In this document: piece by piece, positions 8,724-16,854 of the stretch
Layout: the number at the start of each line of letters is the position of its first letter
Position numbering within the stretch: the first letter of the stretch is position 1
Assembly: GCF_010645215.1 (NCBI RefSeq)
Contig: NZ_JAAGNW010000010.1
Location: 1 to 50,988 of the forward strand
Length of the DNA stretch: 50,988 nucleotides
Origin: Burkholderia multivorans
GTDB lineage: Bacteria > Pseudomonadota > Gammaproteobacteria > Burkholderiales > Burkholderiaceae
Direction: 5' to 3'
Notes under the pieces: model-generated
The model's input: the letters and a program-made list of their open reading frames with translations, nothing else
The model's database searches: none
What the model was told of the DNA's origin: nothing
Position numbers and translations under genes: made by a program

Positions 8724-9577
8724 GGCACGCGATGCGCAACATCGAGTTCGGGACGATCGGGACGCCGGCGGGCGGCCCGCTGCGGCGCCTGCTGCGCGCG
8801 CGGCTGGGTCCGCCCGGCATGCTCGCGCTCGCGGCGGTGCTCGCCGCCGGCGTGGCGGCGGCCGGCTGGACGGCTCGCGCGCCCGCGCCTGCCAGCCGCG
8901 CGCAGATCGAGGAATGGCAGGCGATGGTCGCCCAGGCAAGCGAGCCGCGCGCGCTGCAGAAGCTGCGCGAGCTGGCGCGGCACGGCTCGGGCGACGCGCA
9001 GGCGGCGCTCGGCGTCGCGCTGCTCGGCGCCCGCGAGCCGGGGCTGCGCGACGAGGGCTTCGGCTGGCTGGAGACCGCCGCGCATGGCGGCGCGCACGAC
9101 GGCAAGGCGCCCGCCAGCGCGCGCGCCGCGCAGCTCGCGCTCGGCAAGGCGCTGCTGCTCGGCAGCGGCGTCGCGCGCGACTACCCGCGCGCGCTGGCGC
9201 TGCTGCGCCCGGTCGCGGCCGCGGGCGACCCCGCCGCCGCCTACTATCTCGGGCTCATGTACCGCAGCGGCTACGGCACGCCGGCCGATCCGGCCGCCGC
9301 CGCGCACTGGTTCGAGCAGGCGGCGCATCAGGACATCCCGGCCGCGCAGTTCATGCTCGCGAACGCCTATCGCGACGGCAGCGGCGTGCCGCGCGACGAG
9401 GCGCGCGCGCTCGAGCTGTACCGGCACGCGGCCGACCATGAGTTGCCCGAGGCCGTGCAGACGCTCGCGATGGCGTATCGCAACGGCGAACTGGGGCTCG
9501 CGCGCGACGAGGCCGAGTACCACGCGCAGTGGATCGAGACCGCGCACGCGCTCAAGCATCCGGTGAGCGCGCCCTGA
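8720..9577 (+). CDS. Sel1-repeat (TPR-like) membrane-anchored protein
   Basis: A 285-residue protein with a short Arg-rich N-terminus, one hydrophobic segment (about residues 34-51) and at least four Sel1-type repeats in the C-terminal half, for example AAYYLGLMYRSGYGTPADPAAAAHWF and AAQFMLANAYRDGSGVPRD (the first seen here only as its parts YYLGLMYRSGYG and AAAAHWFEQAA). Sel1 repeats are protein-interaction solenoids, so the protein is probably a periplasm-facing scaffold. It overlaps the cpdB stop by four bases (ATGA), so it should be co-translated with cpdB and co-regulated by its Pho box. An in-frame Met at 8732 is an alternative start. Its partner is unknown. Confidence 0.82.
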   Translation: MRHAMRNIEFGTIGTPAGGPLRRLLRARLGPPGMLALAAVLAAGVAAAGWTARAPAPASRAQIEEWQAMVAQASEPRALQKLRELARHGSGDAQAALGVALLGAREPGLRDEGFGWLETAAHGGAHDGKAPASARAAQLALGKALLLGSGVARDYPRALALLRPVAAAGDPAAAYYLGLMYRSGYGTPADPAAAAHWFEQAAHQDIPAAQFMLANAYRDGSGVPRDEARALELYRHAADHELPEAVQTLAMAYRNGELGLARDEAEYHAQWIETAHALKHPVSAP

Positions 9578-9579
9578 GC

Positions 9580-9706
9580 CTGTCCGGGCGGCGCGGCGGT
9601 CGCACGCGATGGATTTCATGGCGGCAGGAGGCGGGCATGCCGCCTGCCGCCTTCGCGTTGAAATGAAAATGGCCGGCGACGCCCGCGCCGCCTTTTTCGA
9701 GAAATC
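9580..9706 (+). repeat. hairpin-forming repeat element, copy 1
   Basis: Begins CTGTCCGGGC, then CGCGATGGATTTCAT (9605-9619), a GC-rich hairpin GGCGGCAGGAGGCGG/CCGCCTGCCGCC (9620-9652), then TTGAAATGAAAATG (9659-9671) and TTTTTCGAG (9693-9701). TTTCAT (9614-9619) pairs with ATGAAA (9663-9668) to close the stem. The same block order recurs in copy 2. Strand is arbitrary. It could be a structured RNA, a terminator-like 3' end of the cpdB transcript, or a REP-type element. Confidence 0.6.
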
Positions 9707-9725
9707 CCGTCGGCCCGCCCTGGAT

Positions 9726-9886
9726 CTGTCCGGGCAGCGGCACGCCGGGCGGTGAGCCGTTCGCGCGCCGCGCTCCGCTAGAACGCGATGCATTTCATGA
9801 CGGCGCAGGCAGCAGACGGGCTGCCGTCGTCGTCGCATCGTCGTCACGCTGAAATGAAAATGACAGGCAGCGTTTTTCGAGCAGCG
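9726..9886 (+). repeat. hairpin-forming repeat element, copy 2
   Basis: Shares with copy 1 the blocks CTGTCCGGGC (9726-9735), CGCGATGCATTTCATG (9784-9799), CTGAAATGAAAATG (9849-9862) and GTTTTTCGAG (9872-9881). The closing pair TTTCAT (9793-9798)/ATGAAA (9854-9859) is kept, while the inner hairpin has a different sequence that can still pair in part (GGCAGC/GCTGCC). Length differs from copy 1 only in the variable parts. Nothing in it looks coding. Confidence 0.6.
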
Positions 9887-9947
9887 ACCGCCGTCCCTCG
9901 CCTCCCCCCTGATCCGCGCAGCCATCGCGCCCCCCGGCCGGCTCTCG

Positions 9948-9953
9948 TACAAT
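9948..9953 (+). promoter_or_regulatory. -10 element of birA-coaX, near-leaderless
   Basis: TACAAT only seven bases before the birA ATG. Initiation would fall on or next to the start codon, so the transcript would be leaderless or nearly so. No clear -35 or ribosome-binding site is seen. Confidence 0.5.
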
Positions 9954-9960
9954 AGCCGCC

Positions 9961-10875
9961 ATGACAGCCACTCCCCTGCCCGCTCACGCGACCATCGACC
10001 TGGTGCGCATCGGCTCGCTGCTCGTCGCCGCGCAACCGCCCTGGCCGCTCGCTGTCGTCGCCGCCACCGGCTCGACCAATGCCGACCTCGCGCAACAACT
10101 GAAGGCGCTGCCGCGCACGCGCGAGGCGCTGCCCCGGCCGATCGTCCGGGTCGCCTACGAACAGACCGCCGGCCGCGGCCGTCAGGGCCGCCCCTGGTTC
10201 GCGCAGCCCGGCAACGCCCTGCTGTGCTCGGTCGGCTGCGTGCTGCCGCGCCCCGTGGAGCAACTCGGCGGCCTGAGCCTCGCGGTCGGCGTCGCGCTCG
10301 CCGAAGGGCTCTCGGCCCTGCCGCTCGAAGCCGGCCACGGCATCGCGCTCAAATGGCCGAACGACCTGCTCGGCACCTTCGCCGAGAACGGCGCGACCGG
10401 CCTCACGGGCAAGCTCGCCGGCATCCTGATCGAAACCGTCTGGCACACCCGCGACGCGACCGCCGCCGTGATCGGCTTCGGCATCAACGTGCGCGGCGCG
10501 GAAGCGGTCGCGGCCGACGTCGCCGCGCTGCGCGCGAGCAACGCGACGCTCGCCGGCGGGCTGCCGCCTACGGCGTTGTCGTCCGCCTGGCCCGCCGCGA
10601 ACCTCACCGATACGCTCGCCGCCGCGCTCAACGCGCTGTCGCCTGCGCTCGCGCTGTTCGGCACGCAGGGGTTCGCGCCGTTCCGCGCGCGCTGGAACGC
10701 GCTGCACGCGCACGCGGACCGCGAGGTCATGCTGCTCGAACAAGGCGTCGAGATCGCGCGCGGCACCGCGACGGGCGTCGACGACACGGGCCAGCTGCTG
10801 CTCGACACCGCCGCCGGCCGCCAGGTGATCGCCGCCGGCGACATCTCGCTGCGGGAGCCCGGGAGCCGTCCGTGA
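9961..10875 (+). CDS. birA: biotin--[acetyl-CoA-carboxylase] ligase
   Basis: A 304-residue biotin protein ligase: GSTN (37-40), the biotinyl-AMP loop GRGRQGR (71-77) and KWPNDL (131-136, catalytic Lys131) are all present, followed by the small C-terminal SH3-like domain. It activates biotin with ATP and attaches it to carboxylase carrier domains. There is no N-terminal winged-helix, so unlike E. coli BirA it should not act as the biotin-operon repressor. The stop overlaps the GTG start of coaX (GTGA), so the two are translationally coupled. The biotin biosynthesis genes lie about 38 kb away in the same window. Confidence 0.93.
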   Translation: MTATPLPAHATIDLVRIGSLLVAAQPPWPLAVVAATGSTNADLAQQLKALPRTREALPRPIVRVAYEQTAGRGRQGRPWFAQPGNALLCSVGCVLPRPVEQLGGLSLAVGVALAEGLSALPLEAGHGIALKWPNDLLGTFAENGATGLTGKLAGILIETVWHTRDATAAVIGFGINVRGAEAVAADVAALRASNATLAGGLPPTALSSAWPAANLTDTLAAALNALSPALALFGTQGFAPFRARWNALHAHADREVMLLEQGVEIARGTATGVDDTGQLLLDTAAGRQVIAAGDISLREPGSRP

Positions 10876-11651
10876 GCGACCCGGTCCTGCTGATCGACGC
10901 CGGCAACAGCCGGATCAAATGGGCTCTCGCGACGGCAAACGGCGAACTGGGCACGGTCGGCGCGTTCGGGCACGCGCCCGGCGACGCGCCCGACTGGTCG
11001 GCCCTGCCGATGCCGCGCGGCGCCTGGATCTCCAACGTCGCCGGCCCCGAGGTCGCGGCGCGGCTCGGCGCGCTGCTCGATGCGCGCTGGCCCGCGCTGC
11101 CGCGCACGACGATCCGCGCGCGCGCCGCGCAATGCGGCGTCGTCAACGGCTACGCGACGCCCGACCAACTGGGCAGCGACCGCTGGGCGGGCCTGATCGG
11201 CGCGCGCGCGGCGTTTCCGGACGAACACCTGTTGATCGCCACTTTCGGCACCGCGACCACGCTCGAAGCCTTGCGCGCCGACGGCCGCTTCACGGGCGGG
11301 CTGATCGCGCCGGGCTGGAGCCTGATGATGCGCGCGCTCGGCGCCCACACGGCGCAGTTGCCGACCCTGACGGCCGACGCCGCGACGCGCCTGCTCGACG
11401 CAGCGGCGTCGCATCCGGCGGAACCGTTCGCCGTCGACACGCCGCACGCGCTGTCCGCCGGCTGCCTGTACGCGCAGGCCGGGCTGATCGAGCGCGCGGC
11501 GCACGATCTCGCCGCCGCGTGGCGCGCGCCGATCCGCGTCGTGCTGTCGGGCGGCGCGGCCGATGCGATCGCGCAAGCGCTGAGCCTCACGCATACGCGC
11601 CATGATTCACTGGTGTTGTCGGGTCTCGCGCGGATCGCGCAGGCGGCCTGA
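10872..11651 (+). CDS. coaX: type III pantothenate kinase
   Basis: A 259-residue CoaX. It phosphorylates pantothenate in the first step of coenzyme A synthesis. [11 protein letters not shown] (8-18) forms the phosphate loop; [11 protein letters not shown] (101-111) and [11 protein letters not shown] (124-134) with TGGLIAPG are typical of the beta-proteobacterial branch of this ASKHA-fold family. The start is GTG at 10872, overlapping the birA stop; the open frame upstream of it is only a shadow of birA. No coaA or coaW gene is in view. Confidence 0.92.
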   Translation: MSDPVLLIDAGNSRIKWALATANGELGTVGAFGHAPGDAPDWSALPMPRGAWISNVAGPEVAARLGALLDARWPALPRTTIRARAAQCGVVNGYATPDQLGSDRWAGLIGARAAFPDEHLLIATFGTATTLEALRADGRFTGGLIAPGWSLMMRALGAHTAQLPTLTADAATRLLDAAASHPAEPFAVDTPHALSAGCLYAQAGLIERAAHDLAAAWRAPIRVVLSGGAADAIAQALSLTHTRHDSLVLSGLARIAQAA

Positions 11652-11751
11652 GGCGCGCGCGGCATCGAGAGGGAGAAGCGGAGCCGGCGGCAGGCGCGCC
11701 GGCATGGGCTACAAGGACGGATAACCGGTCGAACCGGTGGGAGGCTTGACG

Positions 11752-12057
11752 ATGCTGCGCTGGCTGATCGCTGTACTGTTTCTCGCCAACATGCTCGCGT
11801 TTGTCGTGATGCGCGGCACGTTCGGGCCGTTGCCCGCGGCCGGCCCGCGCGAGCCCGGCCATCTCACGCAACAGGTGCGCCCCGACGCGCTGCGGGTAAC
11901 CGCGCTCGCGCAGGCGGCGGACCAGCCGGTGGTCGGCGGCCCGATCGAGCAGCCGAACCTGGAGGCCGAACCGCTCGACGCCGCCTCGGCAGCTGCGCCG
12001 GCCTCTGCGCCGGGCGCCGCCTCCGCGGCCGCGCCCGCCTCGGCCACGCCGGGCTGA
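11752..12057 (+). CDS. small single-pass membrane protein of unknown function
   Basis: A 101-residue protein: an N-terminal membrane helix (LRWLIAVLFLANMLAFVVM, residues 2-20), then a short linker with VRPDALRVTALAQAA, then a Pro/Ala-rich low-complexity tail. The helix plus Arg-Pro-rich stretch recalls the N-terminus of SPOR-like proteins, but no SPOR domain is present. It sits 100 bases after coaX in the same direction; the start at 11752 has GGGAGG 6-7 bases upstream. Function is not known; an envelope role is only a guess. Confidence 0.65.
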   Translation: MLRWLIAVLFLANMLAFVVMRGTFGPLPAAGPREPGHLTQQVRPDALRVTALAQAADQPVVGGPIEQPNLEAEPLDAASAAAPASAPGAASAAAPASATPG

Positions 12058-12079
12058 CGCGCCGCGCCGTGCGCGCGGC

Positions 12080-12562
12080 TCAGCCGTGCGTGCGGACCTT
12101 CTTCAGCAAGGCGGTGGTCGAGCGCTCGAACTCGAACGGGATCGCGAGCGCCCGGCCGCCCCAGCCGCGCACGAGCGCCGATTCCGGCAGCGCATCCATG
12201 TCGTAGTCACCGCCCTTCACGAGGACGTCGGGGCGCAGCGCCCCGATCAGCGCGACCGGCGTCTGTTCCTCGAAACCCACCACCCAGTCCACGCATTCGA
12301 GCGCGGCGAGCAGCGCCATCCGGTCTTCCTGGCGGTTGATCGGCCGGTCGTCGCCCTTGCCGAGCATGCGCACCGAGGCGTCGCTGTTCACGCCGACGAT
12401 CAGGGTCGCGCCGAGCGCCTTCGCGTCGGCCAGATAGGTGACGGGGCCGCGATGCAGGATGTCGAACACGCCGTTCGTGAACACGACGGGCCCGTTCAGC
12501 GACGGCCGCTGCGCGGCCAGTGCGTCACGGGTGATCAGCTTGCGTTCGAAGGAGGCGGGCAT
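12080..12562 (-). CDS. rfaE2: D-glycero-beta-D-manno-heptose 1-phosphate adenylyltransferase (HldC/RfaE2)
   Basis: A 160-residue cytidylyltransferase-fold protein that transfers AMP to heptose 1-phosphate in ADP-heptose synthesis for lipopolysaccharide inner core. TNGVFDILHRGP (29-40), GVNSDASVR, GDDRPIN, KGGDYDMD and STTALLKKVR are visible. The striking point is the nucleotide-binding HxGH motif: it reads HRGP, with Pro40 (codon CCC, 12443-12445 on the complement) in place of the second His, which is near-invariant in this superfamily. A single base change (CAC to CCC) would explain it. The rest of the protein is intact and full length. The Met at 12562 is chosen over the one 17 codons upstream by homology. 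Confidence 0.9.
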   Translation of the reverse strand: MPASFERKLITRDALAAQRPSLNGPVVFTNGVFDILHRGPVTYLADAKALGATLIVGVNSDASVRMLGKGDDRPINRQEDRMALLAALECVDWVVGFEEQTPVALIGALRPDVLVKGGDYDMDALPESALVRGWGGRALAIPFEFERSTTALLKKVRTHG

Positions 12563-12617
12563 AGGCAATTCCGTGCGGTGATGAGAGGGGAACGCGGCAA
12601 ACGCGACGCCCAAAGAA

Positions 12618-12646
12618 AAAGCCCGCGGGCGGAACCGGCGGGCTTT
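12618..12646 (-). terminator. rho-independent terminator
   Basis: Stem AAAGCCCGC/GCGGGCTTT (12618-12626 with 12638-12646), 11-base loop; on the minus strand the stem runs into CTTTTTCTTT. It should end the transcript of the ferritin-like gene before rfaE2. Confidence 0.75.
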
Positions 12647-12664
12647 CCGGGCGCGACCGGCGCG

Positions 12665-13534
12665 TCAGGCCGGCTGAACCGAGCCCGTTTCCGCCTGCAG
12701 TCGCAAGGTGACTTCCTTGCGGTAGCGGTTCAGTTCCTGCGCGGTCGCGAAGGTGCGTTCGAACAGGATCGACAGATTGTGCAGGATCCGCTCGACCACC
12801 TTCTTCTCCCACTCGCCGTCGAAAAGGATCTGCTCGTCGAGCCAGCGCTCGAGCCATTCCGGATCGGGCAGGCGCGACTGCACCGTGTCGCGCGGGAACA
12901 GCGCCTGGTTCACGTGCAGGTTGGTCGGGTGCAGCGGCTTCTCGGTGCGGCGCGCCGACGCCATCAGCACGCCGATCTTCGCGAACGCCGCACGCGCGAC
13001 GTCGCCGCAGTTCGTGAGCGCCTTCTTCATGTAGCGCAGGTACGCGCCGCCGTGACGCGCCTCGTCGCGCGAGATCGTCTCGTAGATGTGCTTGATCACG
13101 GGCTCCGTGTGCCACTCGGCCGCGCGGCGGTACCAGTGGTTCAGGCGGATCTCGCCGCAGAAGTGCAGCATCAGGGTTTCCAGCGGAGGCGCCGGATCGA
13201 ACTCGAAGCGCACCGCGTGCAGCTCCTCCTCGGTCGGCATCATCTCCGGCTTGAAGCGGCGCAGGTATTCCATCAGCACCAGCGAATGCTTCTGCTCCTC
13301 GAAGAACCAGACGCTCATGAATGCCGAGAAATCGCTGTCGTGGTGGTTGTCGCGCAGGAACATCTCCGTCGCGGGCAACGCCGACCACTCGGTGATCGCG
13401 TTCATCTTGATCGTCTTCGCCTGCTCATCCGTCAGCAGCGATGCGTCGAACTTGTCCCAGGGGATGTCCTTCTCCATATCCCAGCGGACAGCTTCGAGCG
13501 ATTTGTAAAGTTCCGGATAAAGCATGGTGTTCAT
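12665..13534 (-). CDS. ferritin-like di-iron protein (acyl-ACP-desaturase-like)
   Basis: A 289-residue all-helical protein with a ferritin-type carboxylate-bridged di-iron site: Glu49 (ITEW), FEEQKHS (Glu79, Glu80, His83), CGEIRLNHW (Glu128) and RDEARHGG (Glu158, His161). This ExxH spacing is that of ferritin-like oxygenases and plant-type acyl-ACP desaturases. An oxidoreductase acting on a fatty or small organic substrate is possible, but the substrate is unknown. An alternative Met three codons in (MLYPEL) is possible. It is monocistronic, with a terminator at 12618-12646 and a 436-base gene-free region upstream. Confidence 0.75.
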   Translation of the reverse strand: MNTMLYPELYKSLEAVRWDMEKDIPWDKFDASLLTDEQAKTIKMNAITEWSALPATEMFLRDNHHDSDFSAFMSVWFFEEQKHSLVLMEYLRRFKPEMMPTEEELHAVRFEFDPAPPLETLMLHFCGEIRLNHWYRRAAEWHTEPVIKHIYETISRDEARHGGAYLRYMKKALTNCGDVARAAFAKIGVLMASARRTEKPLHPTNLHVNQALFPRDTVQSRLPDPEWLERWLDEQILFDGEWEKKVVERILHNLSILFERTFATAQELNRYRKEVTLRLQAETGSVQPA

Positions 13535-13970
13535 GGTCCCACCCCTGTTCTGCGCAATGCGACATCTAAACGAGATTGTTGCGGATACACCGCCCGGTGC
13601 CGGGGCGTTCTCGCAACCAAGTCAATAATTTTACGCGCCAAACCAGCCCGCGGATGCAGGTTTCGCACCGGTGCGGGCGGCCTTGCAGCCGCTGTGGGGC
13701 AAGCCGCACGAAGCAATCCGCTGAAGCGGAGCCGCCCGCGCGTGCCTGTGAAGACGCCGGCGTCCTGCCGGCTTCGTTGTCGGGCCTGCTCGCGCAAGCC
13801 GTCCAGGACGGGGGCGCGGCGGGCTGCTCGATATGGTGTATTCGGCGGCGGCCATGATAGCACGCACCCATGACCGATCCGCGACACCGGATTCGCCCCG
13901 ATTGACGCCGCTGCGGCAAAGCGCCGCACCGAAAGCCGGCCGAAAGCGTCGCGTAAATGCAACCCGATGA
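13535..13970. other. gene-free interval with GC hairpins
   Basis: No supportable gene. It holds GCCGGC-gtcct-GCCGGC (13756-13772), CCGC-tgaa-GCGG (about 13722-13733) and a TTGACT -35-like hexamer on the minus strand (13620-13625) without a matching -10. It must contain the promoter of the ferritin-like gene, and possibly a structured leader. I do not recognise a known RNA family here. Confidence 0.35.
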
Positions 13971-15164
13971 TCAGGCCCCGTGATTCCCCACGCTGCGCGT
14001 CGCGCGCGGCGCGTCCGCCTGCGCGATCCAGCCGGCCAGCGCCTCGCGCTGGCCGAGCGCGTCGCGGTAGCCGAGCGCCACCAGCTCGCGCGCGAATTCG
14101 GCCTCGAACAGCAGGTAGCTCGCGAACGACGCGCCGGCCGGCTGGTTGCCGCCCACCGCGCCCAGCAGCCCGCGCACCGACAAGGGCAGGCGCTTCAGGT
14201 GCTTCTGCGCGATCAGCTCGATGCGCTCGGACGGCGCGATCGCGAGCACGTCGACGTGCCGCCAGCCGCTTTCGGGCTCCACGTGGTGCGGCAGGTGCTG
14301 GATCACGCCGTTGATGTGCTCGCTCCGCTCGATGTCGGTGCCGATCGAATCGAGGAACACGCTCGCGAGCACCTGCTGGCCGATCTGCGCGAGCGACGGG
14401 TAGCCCCGCCCGCCGCCGTTCACGGCCGGCACCTCGGGCCGCGCCGCGGCCGCGCCGATCACCACGATCCGGTCCGCGCCGAAGTGGATGGCGGGGGACA
14501 GCGGCGCGATCTGGCGGATCGAGCCGTCGCCGAAATACTCGATCTGGCCGTCCAGCACGAGCGGCACCGCCGGAAACACGAACGGAATCGCCGACGATGC
14601 GAGCAGGTGCGCGGCCGACAGGTCCACCATGCGCGCCGTGCGCTGCGCGCGCCGCCACGCGTGGATCGGCTCGCTCGCCTGGTAGAAGGTCAGGTGGCGG
14701 CCGCTCGTATAGCTGAGCGCCGTCACCGACAACGCATGCAGGGTGCGCGCCTCCAGCATCTGCTCGATCCGGTGGAAGCTCAGCTCGCGCTGCAGCAGGT
14801 GCGCGAGCGGGCTGTTGTCGAGCAGGCCGCGCGGCGCGCGGCGCGCCGCCCAGCCGACGCTCATTGCCGCGAGCCAGCGCGCGCCGGCAGCCGCGATGCC
14901 GAGCCAGTCGGTGCGGTACACGTGGTCCGCGCGCAGTTGCTCCCAGAACGCGAGCAGGCGACGGGCGCCGTGCTCGAAGTCGTCCGCGTGGCTCGCGAGG
15001 GAGGTCGCGTTGATCGCGCCCGCCGACGAGCCGCAGATCACCGCGAACGGCAACTCGCGCCGGTCCGGCCGGGCCGCGCGCGCGATCTCGGCCAGCGCCT
15101 TCAGCACGCCGGTCTGATACGCGGCGCGCGCGCCGCCGCCCATCAGCACGAGCGCGAGCCGCAT
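13971..15164 (-). CDS. patatin-like phospholipase
   Basis: A 397-residue patatin-domain protein: the oxyanion motif GGGARAAYQ (9-17), the nucleophile motif GSSAG (45-49, Ser47) and the DGS motif (FGDGSIRQ) supplying the catalytic Asp, i.e. a complete Ser-Asp dyad. There is no signal peptide. Patatin-like enzymes hydrolyse lipids or other esters, including intracellular polyhydroxyalkanoates in related bacteria. It lies 27 bases downstream of phaM in the same direction, which makes a link to PHA granules plausible, though not shown. Confidence 0.87.
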   Translation of the reverse strand: MRLALVLMGGGARAAYQTGVLKALAEIARAARPDRRELPFAVICGSSAGAINATSLASHADDFEHGARRLLAFWEQLRADHVYRTDWLGIAAAGARWLAAMSVGWAARRAPRGLLDNSPLAHLLQRELSFHRIEQMLEARTLHALSVTALSYTSGRHLTFYQASEPIHAWRRAQRTARMVDLSAAHLLASSAIPFVFPAVPLVLDGQIEYFGDGSIRQIAPLSPAIHFGADRIVVIGAAAARPEVPAVNGGGRGYPSLAQIGQQVLASVFLDSIGTDIERSEHINGVIQHLPHHVEPESGWRHVDVLAIAPSERIELIAQKHLKRLPLSVRGLLGAVGGNQPAGASFASYLLFEAEFARELVALGYRDALGQREALAGWIAQADAPRATRSVGNHGA

Positions 15165-15191
15165 GCGCGCCTCAGCGGAGCCCGGCGCGCA

Positions 15192-15941
15192 TCATGCGCT
15201 CCGCTTCGCCGTTTTCTTCGCGGCGCGGGGCGCGGCGGGCGCGCCTTCGGCGGCCGCCGCGGCCGGCCGGGGCGACGCCGTGCGCCGCGCGGCGGCCGGC
15301 TTAGCTGCAGCCGGCTCAGGCGCGGCTTCGTTGCCGGAGCGGGAAGCAGGCGCGGCGGCCGCGCCCGGCTGGGTCATCGCGAAGCTCGCAAGCTGGTTGA
15401 ACTGCGACTGCAACAGATTCCACCAGCCGGCCGGATCGAAGCTCTCGGGCGTCGGCCCGGCCGCGGGCCCGGCCGACTCCCGCGCCGCGCCGGCCGGGGC
15501 CTCGGCGGCCGGCGCTCCGGCGGCCGGCGCCCCGGCGGCGGACGGCGGCGCGACGCCGGGCTCGGCGTTCGCGACGGCCGCCTCGGCGGCCTCCATCGAC
15601 GACTGCGCGCGCGCGCCGAACGCGCGCAGCGTGGCGAGCGTCGCGCGCTGCACTTCGAGCGCCTGGATCGCCGATTGCAGCATGTTCAGGTTGAGCTTCA
15701 GCCATTGCTCGACGGCGCGCAGGTCGGTGATGCGCTTGTCGAGTTCCTCGACGCTCGCGAGCGGCGCCATCAGGTCGGACATCGCCGACAGCGACGGCGG
15801 CAGGCCCTGCGCCGAGCCGGGCAAGCCGGCCATTCCGCCGAACGGCGACAGGCGCATCATCTCCCACATCTTGTCGAACAGGCCCGCGGGCGGGAAGCCG
15901 GCGAAGCCGGAGAACGGTGAGGAACCGGTGGAATCAGTCAT
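15192..15941 (-). CDS. phaM: PhaM-type polyhydroxyalkanoate granule regulatory protein
   Basis: A 249-residue protein matching PhaM of Cupriavidus/Burkholderia: conserved N-terminal FDKMWEMMRLSPFGG, a central segment with LMAPLASVEELDKRITDLRAVE and WLKLNLNMLQSAIQALE, a Pro/Ala-rich linker, and a basic Lys/Ala C-terminus (PRAAKKTAKRSA) of the kind that binds DNA. PhaM activates PHA synthase and tethers granules to the nucleoid. The start at 15941 (MTDSTG) was picked because homology starts there. It is followed 27 bases later by the patatin-like gene. Confidence 0.88.
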   Translation of the reverse strand: MTDSTGSSPFSGFAGFPPAGLFDKMWEMMRLSPFGGMAGLPGSAQGLPPSLSAMSDLMAPLASVEELDKRITDLRAVEQWLKLNLNMLQSAIQALEVQRATLATLRAFGARAQSSMEAAEAAVANAEPGVAPPSAAGAPAAGAPAAEAPAGAARESAGPAAGPTPESFDPAGWWNLLQSQFNQLASFAMTQPGAAAAPASRSGNEAAPEPAAAKPAAARRTASPRPAAAAAEGAPAAPRAAKKTAKRSA

Positions 15942-16026
15942 ACGGCCATCCTTGCTGATGAATGTGGCGGACAACGAGCGCGCGGCGCGCGGCTCCGATC
16001 ATAGCGCGCGGACCGCGCGCCGGGGT

Positions 16027-16854
16027 TCAGAACGGCGCGCCGCCCGAGAAATCGGGCGCGCGGCGCTCGCGCAGCGAACGGATGCCCTCGTGCACGTCCG
16101 GCCCCGAGAATCCCATGAATTCGAGCGCGAGCGACGCCTCGAAGGTCGGGCCGGCCATCCGCAGCCAGTTGTTGAGCGCGTACTTGGTCCAGCGCAGCGC
16201 CGTCTGCGAGCCGTGCGCGAGCCGCTCCGCGACCTCGTACGCCTTCGGCAGCAGATCCGCCTCGTCGACCGCGAGCGACACGAGCCCGATCCGCTCCGCT
16301 TCCTCGCCGCTCAGCGGTTCGCACAGCAGCAGGTGGTACTTCGCCTTCGCCATCCCGCACAACAGCGGCCAGACGATCGCCGCGTGGTCCCCCGCGGCGA
16401 CGCCGAGGCGCGTATGGCCGTCGATGATGCGCGCGCTCTTCGCGGCGATCGACACATCGGCCAGCAGCCCGGCGACGAGCCCCGCGCCGACGGCCGGCCC
16501 GTGCATCGCCGACACGATCGGCTTGCCGCAGTTGATCACGTTGTAGACGAGGTCGCGCGCCTCGCGCCAGACCCGCGCGCGCACCTCGAAATCGTTCGCC
16601 ATCTGCTCGACGAGCGCGAGATCGCCGCCCGCCGAAAAGCCCTTGCCTTCGCCGCGGATCACCGCGACGCAGGCCTCGGGATCGCGGTCGACGTCGCGCC
16701 AGATATCGGCCAGTTCGCGAGGCATGCGCTCGTCCGCGGTGGCGAGGCCGCTGCGGTTCGCGCCGGCGCCGCTCATCACGATCTCGAGGATCCCGTGCGG
16801 CCGGCGCTGCACCTGCAGCGCCTCATAGCCCGAATACAGTGAGAGATCGGCCAT
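16027..16854 (-). CDS. enoyl-CoA hydratase/isomerase family protein
   Basis: A 275-residue crotonase-fold protein: KGFSAGGDL (the CoA-binding oxyanion loop), HGPAVGAGL (second oxyanion loop) and [16 protein letters not shown] at the site where hydratases carry an acidic catalytic residue. The typical hydratase Glu is not evident in VAAGDHAA, so the activity (hydratase, isomerase or another CoA reaction) is uncertain. The start at 16854 has AAGGAG about 8 bases upstream. It lies 85 bases before phaM in the same direction, but whether it feeds PHA monomers is only inference. Confidence 0.85.
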   Translation of the reverse strand: MADLSLYSGYEALQVQRRPHGILEIVMSGAGANRSGLATADERMPRELADIWRDVDRDPEACVAVIRGEGKGFSAGGDLALVEQMANDFEVRARVWREARDLVYNVINCGKPIVSAMHGPAVGAGLVAGLLADVSIAAKSARIIDGHTRLGVAAGDHAAIVWPLLCGMAKAKYHLLLCEPLSGEEAERIGLVSLAVDEADLLPKAYEVAERLAHGSQTALRWTKYALNNWLRMAGPTFEASLALEFMGFSGPDVHEGIRSLRERRAPDFSGGAPF

